From assembly GCA_002700365.1 (NCBI GenBank), contig PADB01000012.1:186001-250000 (forward strand): 64,000 nt of DNA, in the 5' to 3' direction. The notes below the pieces were generated by a model. That model had not been told where the DNA came from. It ran no database searches and was given only the letters and a program-made list of their open reading frames with translations. This stretch comes from Kordiimonas sp. GTDB lineage: Bacteria; Pseudomonadota; Alphaproteobacteria; Sphingomonadales; Emcibacteraceae. Of this stretch, positions 8,605 through 18,881 are shown in pieces. The position numbers and the translations under genes are program-made. Numbering within the stretch: position 1 is the stretch's first letter; each line of letters starts with the position of its first letter.

Positions 8605-11600
8605 ATGAAGAAGGCCATTAGAGGAACATCTCTGACAGTTAAAGCCTTTTTCCTGTTAATGGGGTTGAGTGTGGTCGGGCTGGCTATACTGGGGTGGAGA
8701 TTAAGTTATGGTTATATTTCCCTCACCCCGATTGCCCCTTATATAGAAGCGGCGATTAGTGACGAAAATCAGGGCATCCGTATTTCATTTGAGGAAGTGC
8801 GTTTAACATGGCGACCGGCGCATGAGAACCCTGCGGGGCATGCCAGCCTGGAGCTACGCCTTACTGAACTTAAGATGCGGGATGATCGGGGGAATATGAT
8901 CGCGTCTTTGCCTGAAGGTGGAATGCAAATCAGCGGGTTGGCGCTTATGCGGGGCATTTTGGCGCCAACCGTTGTCGATTTGTCCGGGCTTTCATTACAT
9001 TACATGTTAGACGAGGCTATCTGGCAAACAGAAGGTGAGACGGATATTGCAGAACTGTTCCAGAATATCATTTTGGAGCTACAAAAATCTGAGGATTTAT
9101 TTGCGCGCTTATTTCGGCAAATGTTATTGCCCCCTGACCGGACGAAAGCGGAAGGATACTTAAGAACAGTCAGTATTGGTCATGCTAATTTGTTTCTTGA
9201 GGACGAATTAACAAGGCAGACATGGTCATTTCCCGATACGCTGTTGCAACTGGATCGCATTCCTGATGGTGTTGAGCTGACATTGGATGGGCGGGCCGTT
9301 ATTGCCGTGCCAGATACAGATGCGGCTGATAAAAAAATTACTATTCCGACTGTTCTCACAGTAGATCAAAACCGTCAAAGCCAGATGACGCGCATACGTT
9401 GGCAGTTTGAAGGGGTAAACCCGTGGGCAGTCGCCGGCAAAATACCTGCATTGTCGATGTTGAAAATCGTTGATGGCCCGATTAGCGGGTTCATTGAGGT
9501 CTTCATGGGGAAGGAGTTTATTCCAGAATCTTTGTTATTTGATTTTGGCGGTGGCAGTGGAGAAGTGAATTATAAGGAGTTATTTCCACAATCCGTCCCT
9601 TTTGATGAGTTTGTCGTTTCCGGACGTTATGAGCGCACGGCGCAGCGGCTGCAACTTGATAATATTTACTTAGCGTTTGGTGAGAGCCGTATCGAAGGGA
9701 ATGGCCTTGTTTTAGGAGATATAAAGGCACCGGATGTGAGTTTGTTACTGCGATTAAATAAAATTAATGTTCAAACTTTGCCATCTTATTTTCCTTATAC
9801 CCGGGCGACACGCGGGGCTTATAATTGGATTACACAAAATATGGACGCAGGGGTTGTGCGCGATGGGGACGTCACCCTGCGTCTTACGCCGCAAATGTGG
9901 GAAAGTGGTATATTTCCTGACGATGCGCTGGACTTCCGTTTTAAGCTGGACAATGTCACGGCGCATTATTTGCGGCCGATGCCACCTATTACAGAGGGGC
10001 GGGGTTATGCCCGCCTGGGGCTGGATGAATTCTCTCTTATTTTGGATGCGGGACGCATTAATGATCTTACGCTTGGCGAGTCAAAGGTTCTGTTCAGCCA
10101 AATTGGCCAGCGTAATAAGGGGCTTGCCGATATAACAGTAAACCTATCGGGCGAGCTGGAAGAAATTCTCCGGGTTATAGATTATAAGCCCCTGGAGTAT
10201 CCAAAGAAATTTGGCATTACCCCCGATGATGTAGGGGGGCGGGGGCAAGCAACTCTAATTCTTGCTTTCCCATTGCTAAAAAAGATCAGTCTTGATGATG
10301 TGGATTTTAAGCTTAAGGCGACTGTGGATGATTTTGCTTACCCAAGTCTTACGGAGAGCTTTTCTTTAGGCGATGGCACATTAACTCTTCAGGCAACACG
10401 TTCAGATTTATTCGCAAAAGGACCCGTGAGCATAAATGGAGTGCCCATGCAGCTTTCCTGGCGGGAAAATTTTGATGGTCGTGAAAACTGGACAACCCAG
10501 TATCGTATTCGCGGCACTGTGGCCCCAGAACAATGGGGATCATTACATATGCCATTTGAAGGATACATTCACGACCCTGCGGAATTGTCTGTGGCTTTGG
10601 ATGGTCGTCGTGGTCTTCCGGAAATCGGCAATGGTAAATTGGATTTCTCTGGAGCCTCCGCTTCATTTCCGCAACTCGGTTGGGTAAAAGAGAAGGGGGG
10701 CTCAGCAGATGTGGTCTTCGATCTTGTTTTTTCACCAGAAGAAGTGCGAACAAATAATATCGCATTACGCGCTGCCGGGTTAGAGGCCGATGCCAGCCTT
10801 GTCATTGATCGTCACGGTCTAGCGTCGCTTGAATTGCCGCGGCTCTTTATGGCGAAAAACCTTTTTTCTTTGAGCCTGCGTCGCGGAAACGATGCTATCT
10901 ACGATGTGTATGTGCAGGCCAAAGAATTTGATACCTTACCTTTGCTGACTTCTCTGTTTTCTCCCGAGGTGGAAAATAGCAATAGTAAAACTAGCACAAC
11001 CACGCTTGCCGATATGCGACTTCATGCCCAGGCAGATATACTCTATGCGGATGATGGGATGGAAATGTCCCAGGCCGTTGGCAGGGGAACTTATCTGAAT
11101 GGGGTGTGGACAGAGGCCGCCTTGTCTGGGCGATGGGGGACAGATAAAACTATCTCTCTTTCCCTAACACCGCAGGCCACTGGGCAACAACAGCTCAAGA
11201 TAAATTCGAATGACGCGGGACAAGTCATGCGGGGATTGGGGATATATGCCAGTGGTGTCGATGGGACACTGGATATCGAGGCAAATGTTCGCCAATTCGA
11301 GGGGCGGTCCACCATGGGGGGCAAGGTTAAAATTGATAAATTCAGGGTTATTAATTCCCCAAGTTTTGCCAGTATGCTGACGGACCGTTCCATGGAAAGG
11401 ATATCAGATACTCTGGAACGAGAAGGTATCAGCTTTGACAAGTTACGCGCGGATTTCCGCTTTTTTGATGGCATACTGGAAATTGATAAAGCGCGTGTTT
11501 ACGGGGCGCAATTAGGGCTAACGCTGAATGGGCAGGTGGATCAGCGCTATGATGAATTAAACCTCAAGGGGACATTGGTGCCTGCCTATGGGTTGAATTC

Positions 11601-11961
11601 TTTATTGGGCAATGTGCCGCTTATTGGTGATTTATTGATGGGTGGGAAAGGCAAGGGATTATTTGCTGTCAATTTTCGTGTCCGCGGCAGCGTGAATAAA
11701 CCGGATGTTATTGTTAATCCACTATCGGCTATTGCGCCCGGCTTTCTGCGTGAGGTTTTTGGCGTGTTTGATTCAGATCCGAAAACAAAGCGTGAAAAAG
11801 AACAAAAAGGGCAACAAATCGAACAGCATCGTGGTGCCAATACGCCGGTCCATCCCCCGCAGGAACAAAAACAAGGCGAGCAAGGCACAGAGGGGAAAAC
11901 GCCGTTAAGCCCAGCTTTCTTACCGGAAGACATTACTATACAATCGTTGCCGCCGCGATAA
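8605..11961 (+). CDS. YhdP/AsmA-like protein with DUF3971 and AsmA C-terminal region
   Basis: A 1118-residue protein with a single N-terminal membrane helix at about residues 12-32, followed by a very long beta-rich periplasmic region. The DUF3971 segment and the AsmA_2-type C-terminus (about 950-1080, containing NLKGTLVPAYGLNSLLG and GDLLMGGKGKGLFAVNFRV) place it with the AsmA-like bridge proteins that move phospholipids between inner and outer membranes in Gram-negative bacteria. That function is known for relatives, not shown here. The C-terminal tail (from about 1070) is low-complexity and Gln/Lys-rich. ATG 8605 follows an AGGA Shine-Dalgarno at a good distance. It converges with tyrS, leaving 26 bases between the stops. 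Confidence 0.88.
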   Translation: MKKAIRGTSLTVKAFFLLMGLSVVGLAILGWRLSYGYISLTPIAPYIEAAISDENQGIRISFEEVRLTWRPAHENPAGHASLELRLTELKMRDDRGNMIASLPEGGMQISGLALMRGILAPTVVDLSGLSLHYMLDEAIWQTEGETDIAELFQNIILELQKSEDLFARLFRQMLLPPDRTKAEGYLRTVSIGHANLFLEDELTRQTWSFPDTLLQLDRIPDGVELTLDGRAVIAVPDTDAADKKITIPTVLTVDQNRQSQMTRIRWQFEGVNPWAVAGKIPALSMLKIVDGPISGFIEVFMGKEFIPESLLFDFGGGSGEVNYKELFPQSVPFDEFVVSGRYERTAQRLQLDNIYLAFGESRIEGNGLVLGDIKAPDVSLLLRLNKINVQTLPSYFPYTRATRGAYNWITQNMDAGVVRDGDVTLRLTPQMWESGIFPDDALDFRFKLDNVTAHYLRPMPPITEGRGYARLGLDEFSLILDAGRINDLTLGESKVLFSQIGQRNKGLADITVNLSGELEEILRVIDYKPLEYPKKFGITPDDVGGRGQATLILAFPLLKKISLDDVDFKLKATVDDFAYPSLTESFSLGDGTLTLQATRSDLFAKGPVSINGVPMQLSWRENFDGRENWTTQYRIRGTVAPEQWGSLHMPFEGYIHDPAELSVALDGRRGLPEIGNGKLDFSGASASFPQLGWVKEKGGSADVVFDLVFSPEEVRTNNIALRAAGLEADASLVIDRHGLASLELPRLFMAKNLFSLSLRRGNDAIYDVYVQAKEFDTLPLLTSLFSPEVENSNSKTSTTTLADMRLHAQADILYADDGMEMSQAVGRGTYLNGVWTEAALSGRWGTDKTISLSLTPQATGQQQLKINSNDAGQVMRGLGIYASGVDGTLDIEANVRQFEGRSTMGGKVKIDKFRVINSPSFASMLTDRSMERISDTLEREGISFDKLRADFRFFDGILEIDKARVYGAQLGLTLNGQVDQRYDELNLKGTLVPAYGLNSLLGNVPLIGDLLMGGKGKGLFAVNFRVRGSVNKPDVIVNPLSAIAPGFLREVFGVFDSDPKTKREKEQKGQQIEQHRGANTPVHPPQEQKQGEQGTEGKTPLSPAFLPEDITIQSLPPR

Positions 11962-11987
11962 GGGGGGTGATGTTAAAAGTCCTGCAT

Positions 11988-13262
11988 TCAGACGGGTTTG
12001 ACTAATATATGCCGCTTTTTGCCAGCGGATAATTTTATACTGCCCTGATCGTTCAGTTGTGCCATTGAGATGACACATTCTGTGTCGCTAATTTTTTCAT
12101 CATTAACGCGTGCGCCACCCTGATTAATCAATCTGCGGGCCTCTCCCTTTGATGTCGCGAGTCCGGCTTGCATATAAAGATCAAGGATGCCAATCCCTTC
12201 CTGTAGGTGACTGGCCGAAATATCAGTACTGGGCAGATCAGCACCCAAGCTCTTTTCTTCAAAGGCCTTGCGAGCGGCTTCTTCTGCATGAAGGGCGGCT
12301 TCGCGGCCGTGACAAAGAGTTGTGGCTTCATTTGCCAGGATCTTTTTTGCGTCATTAATTTCAGCCCCTTGAAGGGCTTCCAGACGTGTGATTTCATCTA
12401 ATGGCAGTTCAGTAAAGAGGCGAAGGAAGCGACCAACATCCGCATCATCCGTATTGCGCCAAAATTGCCAGTATTCGTAGGCTGAGCGCATATCTTCGTT
12501 CAGCCAAACCGCCCCGCCGGCTGTTTTCCCCATTTTTGTGCCATTGGCCGTTGTAATTAGGGGTGATGTCAGGCCAAAAACCTCATTACCTTCGACGCGT
12601 CGGGTCAGTTCAATACCATTAATAATATTACCCCATTGGTCGGATCCGCCGATTTGTAGTGCGCAGTTATGCTGGCGGTTCAGTTCCAGGAAGTCATAGG
12701 CCTGCAAAATCATATAATTAAATTCTAAAAATGTCATGGGCTGCTCACGTTCCAGCCGGAGCTTGACACTTTCAAAAGTTAGCATGCGATTAATGGTAAA
12801 ATGTGTGCCCATGTCGCGTAAAAAATCAATATAATTTAGTTGGTCAAGCCAGTCGGCGTTATTGACCATAACCGCATCGGTCGTCCCTTCTCCAAAAGTG
12901 AGAAATTTACGAAAGACCTGACGAATTCCGTCCATATTGGATTGAATTTGGTCGTCAGTTAGCATTTTACGGCTTTCATCACGGCCTGTCGGATCACCAA
13001 TGCGCGTTGTGCCGCCGCCCATCAGAACAATGGGTTTATGACCGCTTTGCTGCAAATGACGCAACATCATGATTTGCACCAGACTTCCGACATGCAAGCT
13101 GTTCGCTGTGCAGTCAAAACCGATATACGCGACGATGGGCCCCTTTGAGAGTTTCTGGTCTAACCCTTCCAGATTTGTACACTGGTGAACGTAATCACGT
13201 TCCAGGAGAGTTTGCAGAAAATCTGATGTGATATTTTGTGCTGTCAGGTTTGTCTGGGTCAT
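11988..13262 (-). CDS. tyrS: Tyrosine--tRNA ligase
   Basis: Charges tRNA-Tyr with tyrosine. The chosen start at 13262 gives 424 residues, the normal length for the E. coli-type enzyme. The class I signature HIGH appears as HVGS in [10 protein letters not shown], and the KMSKS loop as KMGKT ([10 protein letters not shown]). A C-terminal S4 RNA-binding domain occupies about residues 355-424. The reading frame stays open for 71 more codons upstream, but that stretch includes a hydrophobic run unlike any TyrRS N-terminus and would overlap anmK, so it is not used. The gene diverges from anmK and converges with the AsmA-like gene. Confidence 0.96.
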   Translation of the reverse strand: MTQTNLTAQNITSDFLQTLLERDYVHQCTNLEGLDQKLSKGPIVAYIGFDCTANSLHVGSLVQIMMLRHLQQSGHKPIVLMGGGTTRIGDPTGRDESRKMLTDDQIQSNMDGIRQVFRKFLTFGEGTTDAVMVNNADWLDQLNYIDFLRDMGTHFTINRMLTFESVKLRLEREQPMTFLEFNYMILQAYDFLELNRQHNCALQIGGSDQWGNIINGIELTRRVEGNEVFGLTSPLITTANGTKMGKTAGGAVWLNEDMRSAYEYWQFWRNTDDADVGRFLRLFTELPLDEITRLEALQGAEINDAKKILANEATTLCHGREAALHAEEAARKAFEEKSLGADLPSTDISASHLQEGIGILDLYMQAGLATSKGEARRLINQGGARVNDEKISDTECVISMAQLNDQGSIKLSAGKKRHILVKPV

Positions 13263-13390
13263 GTCACGATTATGCAGGCTGCTTATTATTTGAAGAAATG
13301 CTATTACTATAATTACAATAAGGAGCTTGATGTAACATATATGATGTGTGGACATAAGTCTTAATTTACGTGGTGGAGTGCAGCACAAAA

Positions 13391-14509
13391 ATGGTGTGGG
13401 CAATTGGTCTAATGAGTGGCACCTCTCTAGATGGTGTTGACGCTGCGATATTGGACACGGACGGGGTGAGAGCACAGCGTGTTGGAGTACCTGTATTTTG
13501 TCCCTATACCGAAGAGGAGCAAGATATTCTGCGCCAAGCCATTAAAGTCGCGATCGCTCATGAAACGCCGATTTCGCAAGAACCTGCGATTGTTGAAGCG
13601 AAAAATATTATTACGGAGCGACACATTCACTCAGTTAATGTATTGCTTGATAAAAATAATATAACTGACTCTAAAATAGATGTTATTGGATTTCACGGAC
13701 AAACCGTTTGTCACCGTCCCGACATGGGGTGGACATGGCAATTGGGGGATGCTGAACGTCTTGCCGAAGAAACAGGTATCCCGGTGATATCGGCATTACG
13801 TCAAGATGATATTGCTGCGGGGGGGCAAGGAGCACCATTAGTGCCTATATATCATCAGGCGATGATACAGGCAGCAGACCCACAGGACGCTGCCGCAGCG
13901 GTTGTTAATATAGGTGGGGTTGCGAATGTAACATGGGTTGGCCGTGAAGGTACGGATGAACTAATAGCCTTTGATGTTGGGCCGGGTAACGCCTTACTCA
14001 ACGACTGGATTAAATTTCATACTGGCGCGGAATATGACCGTAATGGGGAAATCGCAAGTCGTGGACAGGTAAATGCGGATTTATTAGCGCAGATGATGAA
14101 ACATTCGTATTTTGCGCAGCCTATTCCAAAGTCGTTGGATCGTGAGACATTTTCTAATTTTCTTCGGGAGGATAGTGTAGGGGCATTGTCATTAGAAGAT
14201 GGGGCTGCAACATTAACGGCCTTTACGGTAGCGGCTATCGGTCATGCCGCACGAAATTTTCCGGCATTGCCTGAAGTTTGGTATATATGCGGCGGTGGTG
14301 CAAAAAATCCATATATGATGCGACAATTGGCCAATGGATTGCCCGGCACTGTTGCGCCAGTCGAAGCTATCGGTGGGGATAGCACGTTCATGGAAGCAGA
14401 AGCGTTTGCATATTTGGCTGTGCGGGCATTACGGGGCAAGCCAATTACATTTCCGTTAACAACAGGGGTTCCCCATGCGATTACAGGGGGAACATTATAT
14501 CAGCCATAG
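13391..14509 (+). CDS. anmK: Anhydro-N-acetylmuramic acid kinase
   Basis: Converts 1,6-anhydro-MurNAc from cell-wall turnover to MurNAc-6-phosphate, allowing peptidoglycan recycling. The 372-residue product has the ASKHA-type kinase signatures: an N-terminal phosphate loop with [12 protein letters not shown], a central [24 protein letters not shown], and a late GGGAKNP adenosine motif. I chose ATG 13391 because GGTGGAG lies 12 bases upstream and because the family starts just before GLMSGTS; GTG at 13370 would add seven residues. The tyrS-anmK divergent arrangement is common in alphaproteobacteria. Confidence 0.95.
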   Translation: MVWAIGLMSGTSLDGVDAAILDTDGVRAQRVGVPVFCPYTEEEQDILRQAIKVAIAHETPISQEPAIVEAKNIITERHIHSVNVLLDKNNITDSKIDVIGFHGQTVCHRPDMGWTWQLGDAERLAEETGIPVISALRQDDIAAGGQGAPLVPIYHQAMIQAADPQDAAAAVVNIGGVANVTWVGREGTDELIAFDVGPGNALLNDWIKFHTGAEYDRNGEIASRGQVNADLLAQMMKHSYFAQPIPKSLDRETFSNFLREDSVGALSLEDGAATLTAFTVAAIGHAARNFPALPEVWYICGGGAKNPYMMRQLANGLPGTVAPVEAIGGDSTFMEAEAFAYLAVRALRGKPITFPLTTGVPHAITGGTLYQP

Positions 14510-14562
14510 CGGATAGTGGCGCAGGGCAGCGGTTATGCAGTATGGAGCCGTCGGCCCTTATA

Positions 14563-15204
14563 CTAGTAACCTAGACGCTGTTTAAGATAGTCATCCACGT
14601 TAACGACTAATTCTTTCATATGATCTTCATAATAATGGTTGGCGTTTTCGACCTTATTATAATCGATCGTGATGCCCTTTTGGCTTTGTAATTTGTCGAC
14701 CAGTTTTTGTACTGAGTTTTCTTCGACAATTTCATCTTTTGTGCCCTGAAGGATCAGCCCGGAGGAGGGACAGGGGGCAAGAAAACTGAAATCATATAAA
14801 TTAGCAGGAGGTGAGATGGATAAAAAGCCTTGTATTTCCGGGCGTCTCATCAAAAGCTGCATACCAATCCAAGCCCCGAAGGAGAAACCAGCTACCCAGC
14901 AAGTGGGGGCATCTTTATTCAATGATTGCAGCCAGTCCAATGCAGCGGCGGCATCGCTCAATTCGCCGACACCGTTATCAAATACTCCTTCACTGTGGCC
15001 GACACTGCGGAAGTTGAAGCGAAGTACGGCAAAGCCCCGGCGCGTAAATGAATGATAAAGGTAATAGACAACCTTATTATTCATTGTCCCGCCAAATTGC
15101 GGGTGGGGATGAAGAATAAGAGCAATCGGGGAGTTTTCTTCTTTACCAGCCTGATAACGGCCTTCGAGACGGCCTTCAGGGCCTTGGAATATGACTTCAG
15201 GCAT
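14563..15204 (-). CDS. Alpha/beta hydrolase (COG2945-type)
   Basis: A 213-residue alpha/beta-hydrolase-fold protein. The N-terminal strand region carries the family's HPHPQFGGTMNNKVV motif and the nucleophile elbow is GFSFG (Ser near residue 105). A later Asp (GTKDEIV) and His (ENANHYYED) complete a plausible catalytic triad. No signal peptide. The substrate is unknown. It is transcribed away from the cysE/cysteine-desulfurase operon; relatives are often found next to cysteine desulfurase or Suf genes in alphaproteobacteria, so a link to iron-sulfur metabolism is possible but unproven. Confidence 0.85.
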   Translation of the reverse strand: MPEVIFQGPEGRLEGRYQAGKEENSPIALILHPHPQFGGTMNNKVVYYLYHSFTRRGFAVLRFNFRSVGHSEGVFDNGVGELSDAAAALDWLQSLNKDAPTCWVAGFSFGAWIGMQLLMRRPEIQGFLSISPPANLYDFSFLAPCPSSGLILQGTKDEIVEENSVQKLVDKLQSQKGITIDYNKVENANHYYEDHMKELVVNVDDYLKQRLGY

Positions 15205-15326
15205 AGTTTCTCGCTAGCTTCTGATTAATATTTACCGTAAGGGGGGCGATGTGCAGATAGCCCACAGCGCGATGGTATCTTATATATCGCTTTAAACGTT
15301 TGCTATCTAGTTGTTTTTTGCATTTC

Positions 15327-15355
15327 TTGACGATCCGTAGGCGCAAGCATATATA
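15327..15355 (+). promoter_or_regulatory. Sigma-70-type promoter candidate for the cysE-desulfurase-ferredoxin operon
   Basis: TTGACG at 15327-15332 and TATATA at 15350-15355 are separated by 17 bases, close to the housekeeping consensus. It would give a 5' leader of about 108 bases before cysE. No clear IscR site was identified. Confidence 0.55.
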
Positions 15356-15469
15356 ATAAGCACTTAATAATGAACAAAGTGACTTCCGTCATTCAGGTAA
15401 AAAGACTTTGTGTGATATACTGCGGGACTAAATGCAGACTGGCGAATAAGCCGGATTACAGGATTGTAT

Positions 15470-16222
15470 ATGTTCAAGAATTTACGCCATGACATCGATG
15501 CGGTAATGCAGCGTGACCCTGCAGCGCGTTCTAAGCTCGAAGTTCTATTGGCTTATCCAAGCATACATGCCTTAATGTTTTACCGCCTGGCGCATTGGCT
15601 CTGGAAGCATGAATTATATGTGCTGGGGCGTTTTGTATCGCACTTAGGGCGTATGTTTACCGGGATTGAGATCCATCCCGGTGCTGTTATCGGTCGTGGT
15701 GTTTTTATAGATCATGGCATGGGTGTTGTCATTGGTGAGACGGCAGTTGTTGGCGATAATGTGACCTTATACCAAGGGGTGACTTTGGGGGGTACGTCTC
15801 TGGAAAAAGGGAAAAGACACCCAACACTGGAGAACGGTGTTATCGTTGGTGCTGGCGCAAAGGTTCTAGGCCCCATTCTCGTTGGGCAGAATGCGCGTAT
15901 TGGCTCTAATGCTGTTGTCGTTAAGCAAGTCCCTGCAGATGTTTCTGTGGTGGGTATTCCGGGTAAGGTTGTGCAAAACGTCGGACAAAAGACGGAAAAT
16001 GCCGATCAGGACTTTTGTGCCTATGGTCTGCCTACTGATGATATTCCTGATCCTATTGCGCGGTCCTTGGAAGGAATGTTTGATATGATCTGTTCTCTAA
16101 AATCACGGATCGAAGAATTAGAGTCGGAGTTGGCCGAGAGTGAAGCTAGACTGACGGCAATTAAACAAAAAGACAGCCAGGCTGAAGATAAGCCCAAAAA
16201 GCCTCGTTTGTCCTCACAATAG
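15470..16222 (+). CDS. cysE: Serine O-acetyltransferase
   Basis: Makes O-acetylserine from serine and acetyl-CoA, the first step of cysteine synthesis. The 250-residue protein has an N-terminal helical domain (about 1-65) and a left-handed beta-helix of hexapeptide repeats (about 65-175) with the catalytic motif [19 protein letters not shown] and [13 protein letters not shown]. The C-terminus beyond about 180 is longer than in the minimal enzyme, charged and Lys-rich, and predicted disordered or helical. ATG 15470 lies 8 bases after an AGGA Shine-Dalgarno; a TTG two codons earlier is less likely. It is first in an operon that supplies and then uses cysteine for sulfur transfer. Confidence 0.94.
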   Translation: MFKNLRHDIDAVMQRDPAARSKLEVLLAYPSIHALMFYRLAHWLWKHELYVLGRFVSHLGRMFTGIEIHPGAVIGRGVFIDHGMGVVIGETAVVGDNVTLYQGVTLGGTSLEKGKRHPTLENGVIVGAGAKVLGPILVGQNARIGSNAVVVKQVPADVSVVGIPGKVVQNVGQKTENADQDFCAYGLPTDDIPDPIARSLEGMFDMICSLKSRIEELESELAESEARLTAIKQKDSQAEDKPKKPRLSSQ

Positions 16223-16237
16223 TGTTTCAAAAAGAAT

Positions 16238-17368
16238 ATGAATAAGGCGCATTTGTATCTTGATAATAATGCAACGGCACCCGTGCGGCCTGAGGTTATA
16301 GAAGAAGTTTGCCGTGTGCTGGAGATGGGCGGTAATCCGTCATCAGTGCATTATAAGGGCCGCTCTGCACTTCATATTCTGGAAAATGCGCGAAAGAAGA
16401 TTGCGGCGGCTATCGGGGCGGATAGCGAGCAGATTATTTTTACCAGCGGTGGAACAGAAGCCAACAATTTGGCGCTAAAAGGGGTTGTGGGACGGTCTTG
16501 CCTTTTGGTGGGAGCAACGGAGCATGATGCGGTATTGCAGTCTGCCGCTAACCTTGACCGGGATGTAGTTATTTTACCCGTTGACAATAATGGTCTGGTC
16601 GTACGGGAGGCTTTGCTAGATGCGATAGATCAGCGCGGCGGTGTCAACTGTCTTGTATCTGTGATGTTGGCGAATAATGAAACAGGCGTTATTCAGCCTG
16701 TTGCAGAGCTTTGTCGTGCCGCGAAAGAACGAGGGGCTCTTTTCCATACAGATGCCGTACAGGCATTGGGGAAAATGCCACTGGATTTTAATGGCCTTGG
16801 CGTTGATATGATGAGTTTGTCTGCCCATAAGATGGGGGGACCGCAAGGTGTGGGTGCGCTGGTTATACGGGAGAATGTGCCCATTCGCGCGCTTATGGAG
16901 GGCGGCGGACAGGAGCGACGTCGCCGTTCAGGGACAGAGAATTTACCAGCCATTGCCGGTTTTGCGAAGGCGACAGACTTTCTGATGGAGTTAATAGAGA
17001 CAACAAAAGAAATGGGCTGCTGGCGCGATCGTTTTGAAGAAAAAATAACGACTTCCTGCCCTAAGCTTATTGTGCATGGCCAGCAGGTGGCAAGATTGCC
17101 TAATTCCAGTTGTATAAGCATGCCTGGCGTGGCCAGTGAAACAATTGTAATGGCCATGGATCTCGCGGGTATTTGTATCAGTGCGGGGTCGGCCTGTTCT
17201 TCAGGTAAGGTCAAGGCATCGCATGTATTGAAGGCAATGGGGATGAAGGATGCTGTTGCGGGAAGTTCAATTCGTGTAAGTCTGGGCTGGCAAAATCAGG
17301 AACAGGACCTGGATGTCATGCAGCAAAAACTTTTGACGTTATATCAGCAAAAAGTAAAAGCAGAATAG
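16238..17368 (+). CDS. Cysteine desulfurase family protein (first of a tandem pair)
   Basis: A 376-residue PLP-dependent class V aminotransferase-fold enzyme. The PLP lysine is K198 in SLSAHKMGGPQG and the active-site cysteine is C320 in ISAGSACSSG, so the desulfurase chemistry (cysteine to alanine plus a persulfide) looks intact. It is NifS/IscS-like. It starts 15 bases after cysE and ends 2 bases before the second desulfurase gene. The two proteins share the fold but differ clearly in sequence, so this is not a recent duplication. Its separate role, for example a different sulfur acceptor, is not known. Confidence 0.9.
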   Translation: MNKAHLYLDNNATAPVRPEVIEEVCRVLEMGGNPSSVHYKGRSALHILENARKKIAAAIGADSEQIIFTSGGTEANNLALKGVVGRSCLLVGATEHDAVLQSAANLDRDVVILPVDNNGLVVREALLDAIDQRGGVNCLVSVMLANNETGVIQPVAELCRAAKERGALFHTDAVQALGKMPLDFNGLGVDMMSLSAHKMGGPQGVGALVIRENVPIRALMEGGGQERRRRSGTENLPAIAGFAKATDFLMELIETTKEMGCWRDRFEEKITTSCPKLIVHGQQVARLPNSSCISMPGVASETIVMAMDLAGICISAGSACSSGKVKASHVLKAMGMKDAVAGSSIRVSLGWQNQEQDLDVMQQKLLTLYQQKVKAE

Positions 17369-17370
17369 AA

Positions 17371-18525
17371 ATGGCATCGCGTCCAGCCTATTTGGATTAT
17401 CAGGCAACAACACCTCTAGACCCACGTGTGCTGGAAGTGATGATGCCTTATCTGACGGAAAAGTTTGGCAACCCCCATTCCGTTAATCACGCCTTTGGTT
17501 GGGAGGCGGAGGCTGGCGTAGAAGTTGCCCGGGGCCAGATTGCAAACCTTATTAATGTTGAACCCCGGGATATCATTTTTACATCTGGGGCGACAGAAGC
17601 CAACAACATGGCCATTAAGGGAATTGCTTTTGCCCTCCATCCACGTAAATCCCATGTTATCACACAGGAAACGGAGCATAAATGTGTGCTTGAATCTGTT
17701 CGGGCTTTAGAAAATATGGGATTGCGGGTAACAATTTTACCTGTTGACCATGAAGGGCTGGTAGACCCTGAAAGGCTGGCGGCAGAGATAACGGAGCAGA
17801 CAGGCCTTGTGTCTATTATGGCAGTAAATAATGAAATAGGGACGATACAACCTCTTTCAGAAATTGGTGCTGTATGTAAAGCAAGAGATGTGGTTTTCCA
17901 TTGTGACGCAGTACAGGGCGTTGGCCGTATACCTATTGATATTCAGGGTATGCATATTGATGCCATGAGTCTTTCAGGACATAAAATTTATGGGCCGAAA
18001 GGCATTGGTGCACTCTATTTGCGGAGAACAAAAAATCCGGTTCCTCTTTTGCCAATTTTAAATGGTGGAGGACAGGAAGGGGGTTTGCGCCCCGGTACGT
18101 TGTCACCGGCTTTATGTGCGGGAATGGGGGCGGCGTGTGAATTCATGCTACGCGAAGGTCCGGACGAGCTGCTGCGTATAGAGGCTTTGGGGAAGAGGTT
18201 TTGGCAAGAATTAAGTAGTGATTTGCCTGAGGCGCAATTGAATGGCAGTCTTCAGTCGCGTTACTGGGGTAATTTGAATATTTCCTTTTCGGGGATTAAG
18301 GCAGATCGGTTATTATCCCGATTAAAGACGATTGCTCTTTCTTCGGGATCTGCATGTGCAACAGACGATGCAAATGCGTCATACGTCTTGAAAGCAATTG
18401 GTCTGGAGCATGGACGCGCGGAAGCGTCAATTCGTATTGGTATCGGTCGTCAGACAACAGTAGAAGAAATGTCGGCGGCGCGGGAGGAGATTATCAGTGC
18501 TGTAACAACCTTACGTTCTTCTTAA
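17371..18525 (+). CDS. Cysteine desulfurase, IscS family (second of a tandem pair)
   Basis: A 384-residue IscS-type cysteine desulfurase. Visible features are the substrate-site YLDYQATTPLDP near the N-terminus, the PLP lysine K205 in LSGHKIYGPKG and the persulfide cysteine C329 in SSGSACATDD. It starts 2 bases after the preceding desulfurase and its stop codon overlaps the Shine-Dalgarno of the ferredoxin gene (AAGGAGA at 18524-18530). No iscU, hscA or sufBCD is in the window, so the scaffold that receives the sulfur must be elsewhere. The match to IscS is closer than for the upstream paralogue. Confidence 0.92.
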   Translation: MASRPAYLDYQATTPLDPRVLEVMMPYLTEKFGNPHSVNHAFGWEAEAGVEVARGQIANLINVEPRDIIFTSGATEANNMAIKGIAFALHPRKSHVITQETEHKCVLESVRALENMGLRVTILPVDHEGLVDPERLAAEITEQTGLVSIMAVNNEIGTIQPLSEIGAVCKARDVVFHCDAVQGVGRIPIDIQGMHIDAMSLSGHKIYGPKGIGALYLRRTKNPVPLLPILNGGGQEGGLRPGTLSPALCAGMGAACEFMLREGPDELLRIEALGKRFWQELSSDLPEAQLNGSLQSRYWGNLNISFSGIKADRLLSRLKTIALSSGSACATDDANASYVLKAIGLEHGRAEASIRIGIGRQTTVEEMSAAREEIISAVTTLRSS

Positions 18526-18536
18526 GGAGACTATAC

Positions 18537-18869
18537 GTGGCTGATATAATATTTGTGCTTGCTGATGGCGAAACACAAAAAAAGATAAGTGCAGAGCAGG
18601 GGGAAACTCTCCTGGATCTCGCACATAAAGGACAATTGGATGTGGAGGGCACCTGCGAGGGGTCGATGGCCTGTTCAACGTGTCATATGATTATTGATGA
18701 AAATTACTTTGATATGTTACCTGCGCCAAGTGATGAAGAAGAGTATTTACTGGACCTGACGTTCGGTTTGAAGCCCACATCGCGTTTAGGTTGTCAGGTC
18801 GTCGTTACTGAAGAAGCGGATGGAATGAAAGTCTATTTACCAGAAGCAAGCCGAAATATGATGCTGTGA
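18537..18869 (+). CDS. [2Fe-2S] ferredoxin, adrenodoxin/ISC type
   Basis: A 110-residue plant/adrenodoxin-fold ferredoxin. The cluster ligands follow the ISC-type spacing: C40, C46, C49 in GTCEGSMACSTCH and C86 in SRLGCQ. Start is GTG 18537, preceded by a strong AAGGAGA at 18524-18530; the frame stays open upstream within iscS but without a better start. As the last gene of the cysE-desulfurase operon it most likely donates electrons to iron-sulfur cluster assembly, as Fdx does in ISC systems. It converges with the enoyl-CoA hydratase gene, leaving only 12 bases between stops. Confidence 0.93.
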   Translation: MADIIFVLADGETQKKISAEQGETLLDLAHKGQLDVEGTCEGSMACSTCHMIIDENYFDMLPAPSDEEEYLLDLTFGLKPTSRLGCQVVVTEEADGMKVYLPEASRNMML

Positions 18870-18881
18870 CTTTTTGGTGGT

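Noticed and set aside
13263-13475. N-terminal extension of tyrS by 71 codons with a hydrophobic segment
   Set aside because: It overlaps anmK, has no ribosome site and does not look like any TyrRS N-terminus; the Met at 13262 gives the normal length.
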